Of a DNA stretch of 64,000 bases, positions 1-8,392 are shown piece by piece. Position 1 is the first letter of the stretch. Each line of letters begins with the position of its first letter. Source of the stretch: Bog-473 sp963738135 (GTDB lineage Bacteria; Actinomycetota; Acidimicrobiia; Acidimicrobiales; RAAP-2); the NCBI GenBank assembly GCA_963738135.1, contig CAVTVK010000004.1, forward strand, positions 558,001 to 622,000. Direction: 5' to 3'. The notes under the pieces were generated by a model. It searched no databases. It was not told where the DNA came from and saw nothing but the letters and a program-made list of their open reading frames with translations. The position numbers and the translations under genes are program-made.

Positions 1-144
1 GTCGTGGGTGATCTTCCCTTGGGGAGCGGGGACCTCCGCCGAGAGAGCCTGGGTCACAGATGAATTTCTAGTCGACCCGACCGCGACCACGCCAACCAAG
101 AGGCGGTGCCGCGGTGGCCCCGACCGGGTGTCCGAAGACCCAGG
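1..144. other. Left edge, no gene assigned
   Basis: No reading frame with recognisable protein similarity is visible here. It lies downstream of the helicase stop codon and could hold the end of a gene that starts outside the window, but nothing supports a call. Confidence 0.4.
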
Positions 145-2505
145 TCAGCGCAGCTCGAGGGGGAGCGCCTCGGCATGCAGCACGGTGAGCCGCCGGGTCG
201 GTCTCGTGAAAGCGACGTAGAGGGTCCGCAATCCCCGTGTGGTGGCGACCGGCGGCGCTTCCCCCGCCAGATCGTCGCCGACGGCCGCGATCAGCGAGGG
301 CTCCACGACGATCACCGAATCGAACTCGAGGCCGTTCGTCTCGTCGGCGGGCAGCACCACCAGGCCGGCGGCCAGACCGTCCCCGGAGGGGTCGCGCGGA
401 TCGATCGGGTCCAGTCCGGCCTCGTCGAGCGCCCGGGTCAACTCGGGCAACATCACCGTCGGGCCGAGCACGGCCACTCGGCCCGGCGCCACCGCCGCCA
501 CCTCTTGGCGGGCGAGCTCGGCCAGGGTGGCACCGAGTCCGACCCTGCTGGTGGCCACGACGCGGGGTGCGAACCCCGACTGGCGCACGGGGCGCGGCGG
601 TGCGATCTCGGGCGCGGCAACTGCCAGAACCCGGGCGGCCAGGTCCACGACCTCGGCCGGGGTGCGATAGCTCACCGTCAGCTCCACCAGGCGCGGCGGC
701 CGTTGCGGGCTCAGGTAGCGGGTGATGTCATCCCACCCGGCGGGAGCCCAGGGGCCCGTGGCCTGCGCGATGTCGCCGACCACGGTCATGGAGCCCGAGA
801 GCGAGCGCCGGGCCAGCATGCGCAGCTGCATGGGCGAGAGGTCCTGTACCTCGTCGACCACGATGTGGCCGAAGGCGCGGATGTCGTCCTCGGACGCGGC
901 CACCGCTGTCGGCGCCGGCTCGGGCGAGGCCGCCAACCCCTGCGGCCAGAATCCCATCTCCGAGGCGTTTCCCTCCTCGGCCCGCTTGGCCCGCGTCCGA
1001 GGGGGGCGTCCACGGCGGGGGCCGAGCAGGGTCCGCGCCTCGTCGATCAGCGCCGCGTCACCAACCGTCCACTGCACCGTCTCGAGGGACGAGCCGCGGG
1101 GCCGGTAGAGGCGCTGGACGTCCGCTGCGCTCAGGATCCCCTTTCCTGCGGCGGCGAGCAGCGCGCTGGCGCCGAGGAGATCGTGCAGGAATTCGTGGGG
1201 CGACAGGCGCGGCCACATCCGGTCGAGGGCCTCGCTGACCTCGGGCACCCGGCGCAACCGCTGGGCGAGGTCCTTCTGCTCCTCGGGCGTGGGCGCGTCG
1301 TCGGCACCCTCGACCCCGCTCCGGCCGAGCCGGGCGCGGTACTCGTCGGACAGCGCGCGCAGGACCTGCGATTCCACGAAACGCCGGCGGGCGTTGTGCG
1401 TACCCGGGCGACGCCGGGCCATGCCCACGATGTCCTCGGTCAACCGGGCCCGTAGGCGCAGCACCCCGGCGCCGAAGGGAATTTCGACGTCGCGACGGAG
1501 CGGCCGCTGCCGGGTCCGGACGGCGCGTGCCAGCACCTTGACCATGCGCACGTCGCCTTTCAACTTGGCCACGGCCGGATCGTCGACGCCGCGGACGCGC
1601 ACCTCCGGCACCAGTCCCGCCACCGTCGACAGGCTCACCCCGGTCTCGCCCAGCGACGGGAGCACCTGCTCGATGTAGCGCAGGAACAACGGGTTCGGCC
1701 CGACGACGAGCACGCCCTGGCGCTCCAGCGGGAAACGGTGGGTGTAGAGGAGGTAGGCGGCTCGGTGCAGAGCGACCGCCGTCTTTCCGGTGCCCGGACC
1801 GCCCTGCACGACGAGCACGCCCGGCAGGGGCGAACGGATGATCTCGTCCTGCTCGCGCTGGATGGTGCCGATGATGTCCCCCATCTGGCCGGTCCGGGCC
1901 TGGCCCAGGGCGGACAGGAGCGCTCCGGGGCCGCCCAGGACCAGGCCGTCCGCCAGGAGGCGCTCCCCGCCCTCGCGGAACTGCCCGCTCCCGGCACCAG
2001 CCGGCGCGGGCGCGCCGGCGCGGCCCTCGGGGTCGACGAAGTACTCGTCCTCCAGTCCGAGGATGGCCCGGCCGCGGACGGCCAGGTGACGCCGGCGGGC
2101 CAGCCCCTGCGGGTCCAGGCCGGTCGCCCGGTAGAAGGGCTCCGCCACGGGCGCGCGCCAGTCGACGACCAGCGGCTCGTGGTCCGGGCCGGACACGGCG
2201 AGACGACCGATGTGGAAGGACTCGCCCAGCAAGGGGTTCCCAGGCCCGGCCTCGGCCCCGGGTTCCGGGAGCCGGTCGATGCGGCCGAAGTAGAGCGCCT
2301 GGTCGCCAATGTCGAGTTGTTCCAGGCGGGCCAAACTGGTGCGCACCACAATGTCCCGCTCGGTGCGCGACTGGAACGTGCCGCCGCGGCCCAGGTCGAG
2401 CACGCCCTGCAGCATCAGGCGCGCTTCGCCCCGCATGAACTCCAAGCCGTCGTACGCGCGGTTGAGGAACTCCTGCTCATCCTGCAGATCGGGATGTTCG
2501 GGCAC
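145..2505 (-). CDS. helD: HelD/HelR-type UvrD-like helicase, RNA polymerase recycling factor
   Basis: Superfamily 1 ATPase of 786 aa. In Gram-positive bacteria HelD proteins bind RNA polymerase and free stalled or drug-blocked enzyme; some actinobacterial members (HelR) protect from rifampicin. Visible: an N-terminal arm (about 1-60), the Walker A motif GGPGTGKT near residue 235, a long insert, the Walker B-like box DEVQD near 551, then VVGDIAQ, a SYRTP box and a C-terminal YVAFTRPTRRL helicase motif. The GTG start follows a purine-rich site (AAGGGGAG). It is divergent from ybjQ. I saw no rifampicin-associated inverted repeat upstream, so induction by rifampicin is not supported. Family call is firm; the drug-resistance role is open. 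Confidence 0.9.
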   Translation of the reverse strand: MPEHPDLQDEQEFLNRAYDGLEFMRGEARLMLQGVLDLGRGGTFQSRTERDIVVRTSLARLEQLDIGDQALYFGRIDRLPEPGAEAGPGNPLLGESFHIGRLAVSGPDHEPLVVDWRAPVAEPFYRATGLDPQGLARRRHLAVRGRAILGLEDEYFVDPEGRAGAPAPAGAGSGQFREGGERLLADGLVLGGPGALLSALGQARTGQMGDIIGTIQREQDEIIRSPLPGVLVVQGGPGTGKTAVALHRAAYLLYTHRFPLERQGVLVVGPNPLFLRYIEQVLPSLGETGVSLSTVAGLVPEVRVRGVDDPAVAKLKGDVRMVKVLARAVRTRQRPLRRDVEIPFGAGVLRLRARLTEDIVGMARRRPGTHNARRRFVESQVLRALSDEYRARLGRSGVEGADDAPTPEEQKDLAQRLRRVPEVSEALDRMWPRLSPHEFLHDLLGASALLAAAGKGILSAADVQRLYRPRGSSLETVQWTVGDAALIDEARTLLGPRRGRPPRTRAKRAEEGNASEMGFWPQGLAASPEPAPTAVAASEDDIRAFGHIVVDEVQDLSPMQLRMLARRSLSGSMTVVGDIAQATGPWAPAGWDDITRYLSPQRPPRLVELTVSYRTPAEVVDLAARVLAVAAPEIAPPRPVRQSGFAPRVVATSRVGLGATLAELARQEVAAVAPGRVAVLGPTVMLPELTRALDEAGLDPIDPRDPSGDGLAAGLVVLPADETNGLEFDSVIVVEPSLIAAVGDDLAGEAPPVATTRGLRTLYVAFTRPTRRLTVLHAEALPLELR

Positions 2506-2617
2506 CGCTCCCCTTCCTCACCCCGGCCCACGGGGAAACAGTTCAGTTTAGACGGCTCACCACGCCCGGGAGGCCGGGGTGCTGACGCGTACGATGAGCC
2601 GGACCGAAAGGATTGCC

Positions 2618-2937
2618 ATGCTGATCTCGACCATGAATGACGTCCCCGGGTACAAGGTGACGTCCGTGCTCGGCGAGGTCTTCGGCCTCACGGTCCGCTC
2701 GCGCAACGTGGGTCGCAGTTCGGCGCGGCCTTCAAGTCCCTGGCGGGGAGCGAGCTCAAGGGGATGACCAAGAACCTGCAGCTGAGTCGCGAGGACGTCG
2801 TCAACCGCATGGAGGAGGCCGAGGCCCGCGGAGGCAATGCCGTGCTCGCCATGCGGTTCGACACCTCGGAGATGGGCGGGAACTGGGCGGAGATCTGCGC
2901 TTACGGGACGGCCGTCGTCATAGAGCCGATCGGGTGA
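2618..2937 (+). CDS. ybjQ: YbjQ family protein (frameshifted)
   Basis: Small YbjQ/UPF0145 protein of about 106 aa once corrected; the family forms a ring-shaped oligomer and its function is unknown. The first part (MLISTMNDVPGYKVTSVLGE) is in one frame and the rest (QFGAAFKSLAG, MTKNLQLSREDVVNRM, EICAYGTAVVIEPIG) in the next. A single base is missing near 2713-2715, where a Ser codon is expected between NVG and QFG. ATG 2618 is preceded by GAAAGGA. The TGA stop overlaps the GTG start of hemE (GTGA), so it probably leads the haem operon. Either a real pseudogene or, more likely, a sequencing error. Confidence 0.8.
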
Positions 2938-3992
2938 GCCAAGCGGCAGAGGAGCGCCCGAACCTCGTGCGCGCCTGTCTGCGGGAACCGGTCTCCCGCA
3001 CACCCGTCTGGTTCATGCGTCAGGCGGGCCGGTCACTGCCCGAATACCGGGCCGCACGCGGCGCTGGATCAATCTTGACGGCTATCGGCGACGCCTCCCT
3101 GTCAGCCGAGCTCACGCTGCAGCCGGTGCGGCGCTACGGCGTGGATGCCGCCATCCTCTTCTCCGACATCGTCGTCCCCTTGCACGCCATCGGCTTCGGC
3201 GTCGACGTGGAGCAGGGACGAGGGCCGGTGGTGGCCGAACCGTTCCGCAGCGAGGCCGACCTGGAGCGCCTTCGGTCCTTCGATCCGGCAGTCGACGCCC
3301 CGTATGTCGCCGAGACGGTGCGCCTCGCTCGCCGGGAGCTCCAGGGATCGGGCGTGGCCCTGATCGGCTTCGCCGGCGCGCCCTTCACCGTGGCCAGCTA
3401 CGCCGTGGAGGGCGGGCCTTCCCGTTCCTTCGCCAAGGTGAAGGCGTTGATGCACGGGAATCCCGACCTCTGGCAGCAGCTGACCGATCGGCTGGCGGCC
3501 ATGGCGGTGGCCTCGCTCCGGGCACAGATAGAGGCCGGCGCCCAGGCCGTCCAGATCTTCGACAGCTGGGCCGGCTCGCTCGCACCCGGCGAGTACGCCC
3601 GCTTCGCCCTTCCCTCCACGCGCGCCGTGCTGGCGGGGATCGCCGACCTCGGCGTGCCGACGATCCTGTTCGGCGTGGGCACCGGGGAGCTGCTGGGGCT
3701 GATGGGCACGGCCGGATCTGACGTGATGGGCGTCGACTGGCGCGTTCCTCTCGACGAGGCGCGCCGGCGCGTCGGTGCCGGACACGCCCTGCAGGGCAAC
3801 CTCGACCCCGCGCTGTGTCTGGCGCCCTGGCCCGTCGTCGCGGCAGCGACCGGATCCGTTCTCGCTGCCGCCGATGACGGCACCGGCACCGGCCACGTCT
3901 TCAACCTGGGTCACGGTGTCCTGCCCGAGTCGGATCCGGGCATCCTGGCTGCCGTGGTCGAACTGGTCCATGCGGAGACCGCACGCGCATGA
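2934..3992 (+). CDS. hemE: Uroporphyrinogen decarboxylase
   Basis: Decarboxylates the four acetate side chains of uroporphyrinogen III to give coproporphyrinogen III in the cytoplasm. Length 352 aa matches the family. Visible signatures are RTPVWFMRQAGR near residues 22-33 with the substrate-binding arginines, ILFSDIVVP with the catalytic aspartate, GFAGAPFT, and the C-terminal VFNLGHGV histidine. GTG start overlaps the ybjQ stop by GTGA, and its own stop overlaps the ferrochelatase ATG (ATGA), so the genes are translationally coupled. The earlier haem steps are encoded about 30 kb to the right on the other strand. Confidence 0.97.
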   Translation: MSQAAEERPNLVRACLREPVSRTPVWFMRQAGRSLPEYRAARGAGSILTAIGDASLSAELTLQPVRRYGVDAAILFSDIVVPLHAIGFGVDVEQGRGPVVAEPFRSEADLERLRSFDPAVDAPYVAETVRLARRELQGSGVALIGFAGAPFTVASYAVEGGPSRSFAKVKALMHGNPDLWQQLTDRLAAMAVASLRAQIEAGAQAVQIFDSWAGSLAPGEYARFALPSTRAVLAGIADLGVPTILFGVGTGELLGLMGTAGSDVMGVDWRVPLDEARRRVGAGHALQGNLDPALCLAPWPVVAAATGSVLAAADDGTGTGHVFNLGHGVLPESDPGILAAVVELVHAETARA

Positions 3993-4894
3993 CCACGGGC
4001 GTCCTGCTCATGGCGCACGGGACGCCGGCGAGCACGGCGGAGATCGCCCCCTTTTACACGCGCATCCGGCGCGGTCGTCCGCCGACTGCTGAACAGCTGG
4101 CCGAGCTGCAGGGGCGATATGCCGCCATCGGCGGCGTGTCGCCTCTGACCGTCCGCACCATGGCGCAGGTCGATGCCGTGCGCGCGACGCTCGACGAACG
4201 CGTACCCGGCCACTACCAGGTGTCGTTCGGCGCCAAGCACACCGATCCGCTCATCGAGGATGCGGCCGCGCGCTTGGCTGCCGCGGGCGTGGAGCGGGTC
4301 ATCGGTCTCGTCCTGACCCCTCACGGATCGTCCCTGGGCTCACAGGAGTACATCGAGCGCGCCGAGGCTGCGCTCGGGGCGACGACACCCTTCGTGCCCG
4401 TCGCACCGTGGTACGCCCACCCCTCGCTTGTCGCGCTGCTCGCGGCACGGGTGCAGGACGCGTTGGGCACCGTCAGCGGCCGGGTCAGGGTTATCTTCAC
4501 GGCGCACTCGCTGCCCGAGCGCATCCGGGAGGGTGGCGACACCTACCCCGAACAGTTGGCCGAATCGGCCCGGCTCGTTGCCACGGCGGCGCGGCTCGAC
4601 GACTGGCAGGTGGCCTGGCAGAGCGCAGGACGGACCCCCGAGCCCTGGCTCGGGCCGGACGTGCGCGACGTCGTCCGTCAGCTGGCTGGCGATGATGTCG
4701 CCGATGCCGTCGTCATCTGTCCGATCGGGTTCGTGGCCGATCACCTCGAGGTCCTCTACGACCTCGACGTCGAAGTGGCGCACGTCGCCGCGTCCGGCGG
4801 CCTCGCCTACGCCCGCACGGCGTCGTTGAACGACGACCCCGCCTTCATCGCCGCGTTGGCCGACCTGATCGTCACCGCCGACGGAACGCCCTGA
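3989..4894 (+). CDS. hemH: Ferrochelatase (probably coproporphyrin ferrochelatase)
   Basis: Inserts ferrous iron into a porphyrin; in actinobacteria the natural substrate is coproporphyrin III (CpfC), which fits its place between hemE and the HemY-type oxidase. 301 aa. The catalytic histidine box FTAHSLPERI and the acidic box GFVADHLEVLYD are present. The whole protein has a single cysteine (in VICPIGF), so the [2Fe-2S] cluster known from mycobacterial ferrochelatase cannot form here. ATG overlaps the hemE stop; the next gene starts one base after its stop. No hemQ/chdC gene, needed to finish the coproporphyrin route, lies in the window. Confidence 0.93.
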   Translation: MTTGVLLMAHGTPASTAEIAPFYTRIRRGRPPTAEQLAELQGRYAAIGGVSPLTVRTMAQVDAVRATLDERVPGHYQVSFGAKHTDPLIEDAAARLAAAGVERVIGLVLTPHGSSLGSQEYIERAEAALGATTPFVPVAPWYAHPSLVALLAARVQDALGTVSGRVRVIFTAHSLPERIREGGDTYPEQLAESARLVATAARLDDWQVAWQSAGRTPEPWLGPDVRDVVRQLAGDDVADAVVICPIGFVADHLEVLYDLDVEVAHVAASGGLAYARTASLNDDPAFIAALADLIVTADGTP

Positions 4895-4895
4895 C

Positions 4896-6308
4896 GTGAC
4901 GGCCCGGCGCGTGCTCGTCGTCGGCGGTGGCATCAGCGGCCTGGCCGCGGCCTGGGAGCTGACGAGCGGATCCCTGCAGGGGACCGCCGCAGCGGATGTC
5001 ACGGTGCTGGAGGCATCCGCCCGGCTCGGTGGACCACTGCAGAGTGAAGACCTCGGGGGACGCGTCGTCGACCTCGGCCCGGACGGGTTCCTCGGCCGCC
5101 GGCGCGAGGCGGTCGACTTGTGTCATGAGGTGGGGCTGGCCGGCGCGCTCGTGCCGATCGACGCCCGCGGTGCGTCCGTCTGGGCCCGGGGTCGACTGCG
5201 CACGCTGCCCGAGGGGCACGCCCTCGGGATCCCCACCCGGTTCTGGCCCACGGCCCGTTCCGGCATCGTGGGCTTCCGGGGCACGATGGGTCTCGCCCGC
5301 GACGCCGTGCTGCCCCGACCCGACGCGCGCGGGCCGATCGGCGACCGGGCCATCGGCCCCCTCGTGGCACGCAAACTGGGCCAGCGCGTCGTGGACATGT
5401 TGGTGGACCCTCTCATCGGTGGGATCCACGCCGGCTCGGTGGACGACATGTCCGCCGCCGCGACCTTCCCGCCCCTGTTGGCAGCGGCGCAGCGGCGGGG
5501 CGGCCTCATGCGCGCCCTCCGCGCCGAGGTGCCCGCGCCCGATCCCCTCGGGCCACCGCTCTTCTGGGCTCTCAACGGCGGCATGGCGTCGTTGGTCAAC
5601 GCCCTGGCAGCCCGCCTCAGGGCGCGCGGGGTGGACGTGCGCCTCTCCTCCCCTGTCGACCGTCTCACCCGTGCAGCATCGGGCGGCTGGACGTTGCGGG
5701 CAGCGGGCCACCTCTTCGAAGCCGACGCCGTGGTGTTGGCCACGCCGGCGCCTGCCGCAGCGGCGCTGCTCCGGCCGCACGACGAGGAAGTGGCCGGGCT
5801 GCTCGACGCCATCGACTACGCCTCCGTCGCGCTCGTGACGTTCCGTGTGGGCACCAATGACCTTCCTCCGACGCTGCACGGGACTGGATTCCTCGTGCCC
5901 CGCCGCAGCGCCCACAGGGGACGAGAGCCGTGGGCGGTGACGGCGTGTACCTACCTCGATCGCAAGTGGCCGCACCTCCATCGCGACGGAGAGACACTCC
6001 TGCGCGCTTCGCTCGGGCGCGTCGATGACAGGCGCGCCGGAGGGTGGAGCGACGAGGAGGTGGCAGAGCGGGCGTGGGAGGAGCTCGGCGCGCTGATGGG
6101 CCTGCGCGGCGAACCAGTGTCGGCACGGGTGGTGCGATTCCCTGACGCCTTTCCCCAGTACCGGGTGCACCACCTCCTCCGCACAGCCGGTGTCGAGTCG
6201 GCACTGGCGCGTCTCGGCGGGATCACCGTCGCCGGTGCGGCGTATCGGGGCGTGGGGATCCCCGCCTGCATCGCCAGCGGCCGAGCGGCCGCGCAAGCCC
6301 TCTCGTGA
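4896..6308 (+). CDS. hemY: Protoporphyrinogen/coproporphyrinogen III oxidase, HemY/CgoX type
   Basis: FAD-dependent oxidase that removes six electrons from coproporphyrinogen III (or protoporphyrinogen IX) using oxygen. 470 aa, usual length for the family. The N-terminal dinucleotide fold VLVVGGGISGLAAAWEL is at residues 5-22, and the C-terminal FAD motif GVGIPACIASGRAAA closes the protein. GTG start directly follows the ferrochelatase stop; the 3' end overlaps lnt (GTGA). By context with hemE and a CpfC-like ferrochelatase it is likely CgoX, the coproporphyrinogen enzyme, but the sequence alone does not prove the substrate. Confidence 0.93.
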   Translation: MTARRVLVVGGGISGLAAAWELTSGSLQGTAAADVTVLEASARLGGPLQSEDLGGRVVDLGPDGFLGRRREAVDLCHEVGLAGALVPIDARGASVWARGRLRTLPEGHALGIPTRFWPTARSGIVGFRGTMGLARDAVLPRPDARGPIGDRAIGPLVARKLGQRVVDMLVDPLIGGIHAGSVDDMSAAATFPPLLAAAQRRGGLMRALRAEVPAPDPLGPPLFWALNGGMASLVNALAARLRARGVDVRLSSPVDRLTRAASGGWTLRAAGHLFEADAVVLATPAPAAAALLRPHDEEVAGLLDAIDYASVALVTFRVGTNDLPPTLHGTGFLVPRRSAHRGREPWAVTACTYLDRKWPHLHRDGETLLRASLGRVDDRRAGGWSDEEVAERAWEELGALMGLRGEPVSARVVRFPDAFPQYRVHHLLRTAGVESALARLGGITVAGAAYRGVGIPACIASGRAAAQALS

Positions 6309-7792
6309 GCGGCCTGCCGCGCCGGGGCGGCCTGGTCGGCCCCTCGGTCGCGGCGGGAGTCCTGCTCGCACTCTCACTCCCTCCGTGGGGCTGGTGGCCC
6401 TTGGGTCTCGTCGGTGCGGCGCTGCTGTATTGGCGCTTGGCGGGCTTGTCCCTCGGGAGCCGCATCTGGTCCGGTTGGCTCGCCGGTCTGGGCTGTTATG
6501 GGATCGGGCTGTTCTGGGCCCGGGCCTTCAACTGGTACGGCGCCGTCGTCCTCATCCTCGTCGAGGCGGTCTTCTTCGCCGCCGCGGCGGCAGCCACCCC
6601 GCCCCGGCGGGGGCGGGCGCCGGCGTTCGTGGGTGCCTGCACCCTGGCTGAGGCCGTGCGTCTGACCTGGCCCTTCGGCGGGCTGCCACTCGGGGGGGTC
6701 TTCCTGGGCCAGGCCCGCGGCCCCCTGGTCGAGCTGGCTCGCCTCGGCGGCCCGCTCCTCATCACTGCGGCTGTCTGGGCCGGCGGGGTCGCAGTCGCCA
6801 CGCTGAGCGCGGCCCTGTGGGCACGCCGCGACAAGATCGGCGTGCCTTCGGTCATCGGTGGCGTCGTCGTTGCCGGCGGGGTCGCCGCGCTGGCCGTCGC
6901 CGGCACCCTCGCACCCGACGGCGGTGCCCCTGTGCGCACGGTGCACGCGGCGCTCGTCCAGGGCGGTGGGCAACGGGGCGTGAGCAAGGCGGAGATCCCG
7001 CCGAGCTCGGTCTTCTCCGCGCAGTTGGCGGCGATGGCTGCCGTGAACCGCGCGCACCCGCCGCCGACCCTCGTCCTGTGGCCCGAGGACGTGGTGGCGC
7101 TCCACCGTCCCCTGACGGGCTCAGCGCAGGCAACACTGCTGAGCCGGTTGGCCAGGCAACTCCACACGACGTTGCTCGTCGGGGTGACCGAACCGGCTTC
7201 GGCCACCTCGTTCCGCAACGAAGTGGTGGCCTGGGGGCCGAGTGGCCACATCGTCGGTGTGTTCGAGAAGGTCCACCGGGTGCCCTTCGGCGAGTACGTG
7301 CCGCTCCGTTCCCTCTTCTCGCACTTCGCCGATCTGTCGGGCGTGCCGGTCGACGCGGTTCCCGGTCATGCCACAGGCTTCATGCGCACCCCCGCAGCGC
7401 CATTGGGTCTCCTCGTGTCCTTCGAGATCTTCTACGCAGGCCGCAGCCACCAGTCGGTGCGGGCGGGCGCGGAGTTGTTGGCCGTGCCCACCAACACGTC
7501 GTCCTACAGCACCTCGCAGGTCCCCGCGCAGGAGATGGCGGCGGCGATCGTCCAAAGTGTCGAGACCGGGCGCGACCTCGTCCAGGCCGCACCGACCGGA
7601 TTCAGCGCCGTCGTCACCCAGCGCGGCGTCGTCGTCCAGCGGAGCGCGCTCGGCCGGCGCCAGGTGCTGTTCGCCACCGTCGCGTTGCGCCGGGGCTTCA
7701 CCCCCTACGACCACTGGGGTGATCTCCCGGTCCTGGTGTTCGCCGGGTTGGCCCTCCTGACCGGGTGGGCCCGGCAGCTGCGCTACTCGTAG
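6305..7792 (+). CDS. lnt: Apolipoprotein N-acyltransferase-like protein with Ser at the catalytic Cys site
   Basis: Lnt adds the third fatty acid to the N-terminal cysteine of lipoproteins in the membrane. 495 aa: several hydrophobic segments in the first 210 residues, then a nitrilase-like domain. The triad glutamate (LVLWPEDV, E261) and lysine (FEKVHRVPFGEYVP, K322) are there, but the position of the catalytic cysteine (ICYE in Escherichia coli) reads VSFE with Ser372, codon TCC at 7418-7420. So either a serine nucleophile is used or activity is changed. GTG start overlaps the hemY stop; the 3' end overlaps the convergent HAD gene by 10 bases. Confidence 0.85.
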   Translation: MSGLPRRGGLVGPSVAAGVLLALSLPPWGWWPLGLVGAALLYWRLAGLSLGSRIWSGWLAGLGCYGIGLFWARAFNWYGAVVLILVEAVFFAAAAAATPPRRGRAPAFVGACTLAEAVRLTWPFGGLPLGGVFLGQARGPLVELARLGGPLLITAAVWAGGVAVATLSAALWARRDKIGVPSVIGGVVVAGGVAALAVAGTLAPDGGAPVRTVHAALVQGGGQRGVSKAEIPPSSVFSAQLAAMAAVNRAHPPPTLVLWPEDVVALHRPLTGSAQATLLSRLARQLHTTLLVGVTEPASATSFRNEVVAWGPSGHIVGVFEKVHRVPFGEYVPLRSLFSHFADLSGVPVDAVPGHATGFMRTPAAPLGLLVSFEIFYAGRSHQSVRAGAELLAVPTNTSSYSTSQVPAQEMAAAIVQSVETGRDLVQAAPTGFSAVVTQRGVVVQRSALGRRQVLFATVALRRGFTPYDHWGDLPVLVFAGLALLTGWARQLRYS

Positions 7793-8292
7793 TAGCCGGA
7801 GTGGATGTACACGCAGGGCACCCCGGCGGCCACGTACATGGCGTGGTTCGACGGATCGTCCTCGAATGCGAGGCGCAGGTCGAAACCCTGCGCGCGGAGA
7901 TCCTCCACCACCGACTGCTTGAACTCGGTGACCCGGGCGTAGTCACCGCGCGAGCGCATGACGAGGAGGTCCCACCGCAGCCCGTACCGCTGCAACCAGG
8001 CCAGCGTCTGGGGCTGGACACGGAGGGGACGGCCGGTGAGCAGGATGACAGCCAGGGACGGGTCGAGGAGTTCCAGCAGCCGTGCGATCTCCTCAATCAC
8101 CGGATCGTCACCACAGGCCTCGAAGAACGAGGTCCAGTCCCGCTGGCCCTGGTCGAGGAAGTGCTGACGGCCGGCGGCGTCGGACAGGACGCCGTCGATG
8201 TCGAAGATGACGGCAGGCCCCTGCAGGTGTGGCTCGTCCGCGGCGCGCCAGCTCCAGTTGATCCGGTCGCCGTCTGTCCTGGTCTGGGGCAC
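7783..8292 (-). CDS. HAD-superfamily phosphatase (polynucleotide kinase 3'-phosphatase-like)
   Basis: About 169 aa. The HAD nucleophile motif VIFDIDGVLSD (Asp-x-Asp) lies near the N-terminus, the second motif is VILLTGRP, and the acidic motif III is AFEDDPSNHAMY. Such short HAD proteins resemble the phosphatase half of polynucleotide kinases and act on small phosphorylated molecules or nucleic acid ends; the substrate cannot be told. The frame is open far upstream, but the conserved part begins after GTG 8292, which I chose as start; the ribosome site is weak. Convergent with lnt and divergent from the large membrane gene. Confidence 0.75.
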   Translation of the reverse strand: MPQTRTDGDRINWSWRAADEPHLQGPAVIFDIDGVLSDAAGRQHFLDQGQRDWTSFFEACGDDPVIEEIARLLELLDPSLAVILLTGRPLRVQPQTLAWLQRYGLRWDLLVMRSRGDYARVTEFKQSVVEDLRAQGFDLRLAFEDDPSNHAMYVAAGVPCVYIHSGYYE

Positions 8293-8392
8293 GAAGGTGG
8301 AGCCTAACGGCGTCCCCCGCACCCCCCGGAAGGACAATTCCGGGGAATTGCGGAGGGGACGAGACCCCCGAAGGTGACACGATGGACGAGGA

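Noticed and set aside
106..1455. Long plus-strand open frame opposite the helicase gene
   Set aside because: It is the antisense shadow of helD; translation is Arg/Gly/Pro-rich with no family motifs. The same holds for other long opposite-strand frames, such as 12102-13604, 15454-17022, 17397-19304, 22445-25081, 34845-36875 and 60573-62528.
2506..2617. Rifampicin-associated element upstream of helD
   Set aside because: The expected long GC-rich inverted repeat is not there.
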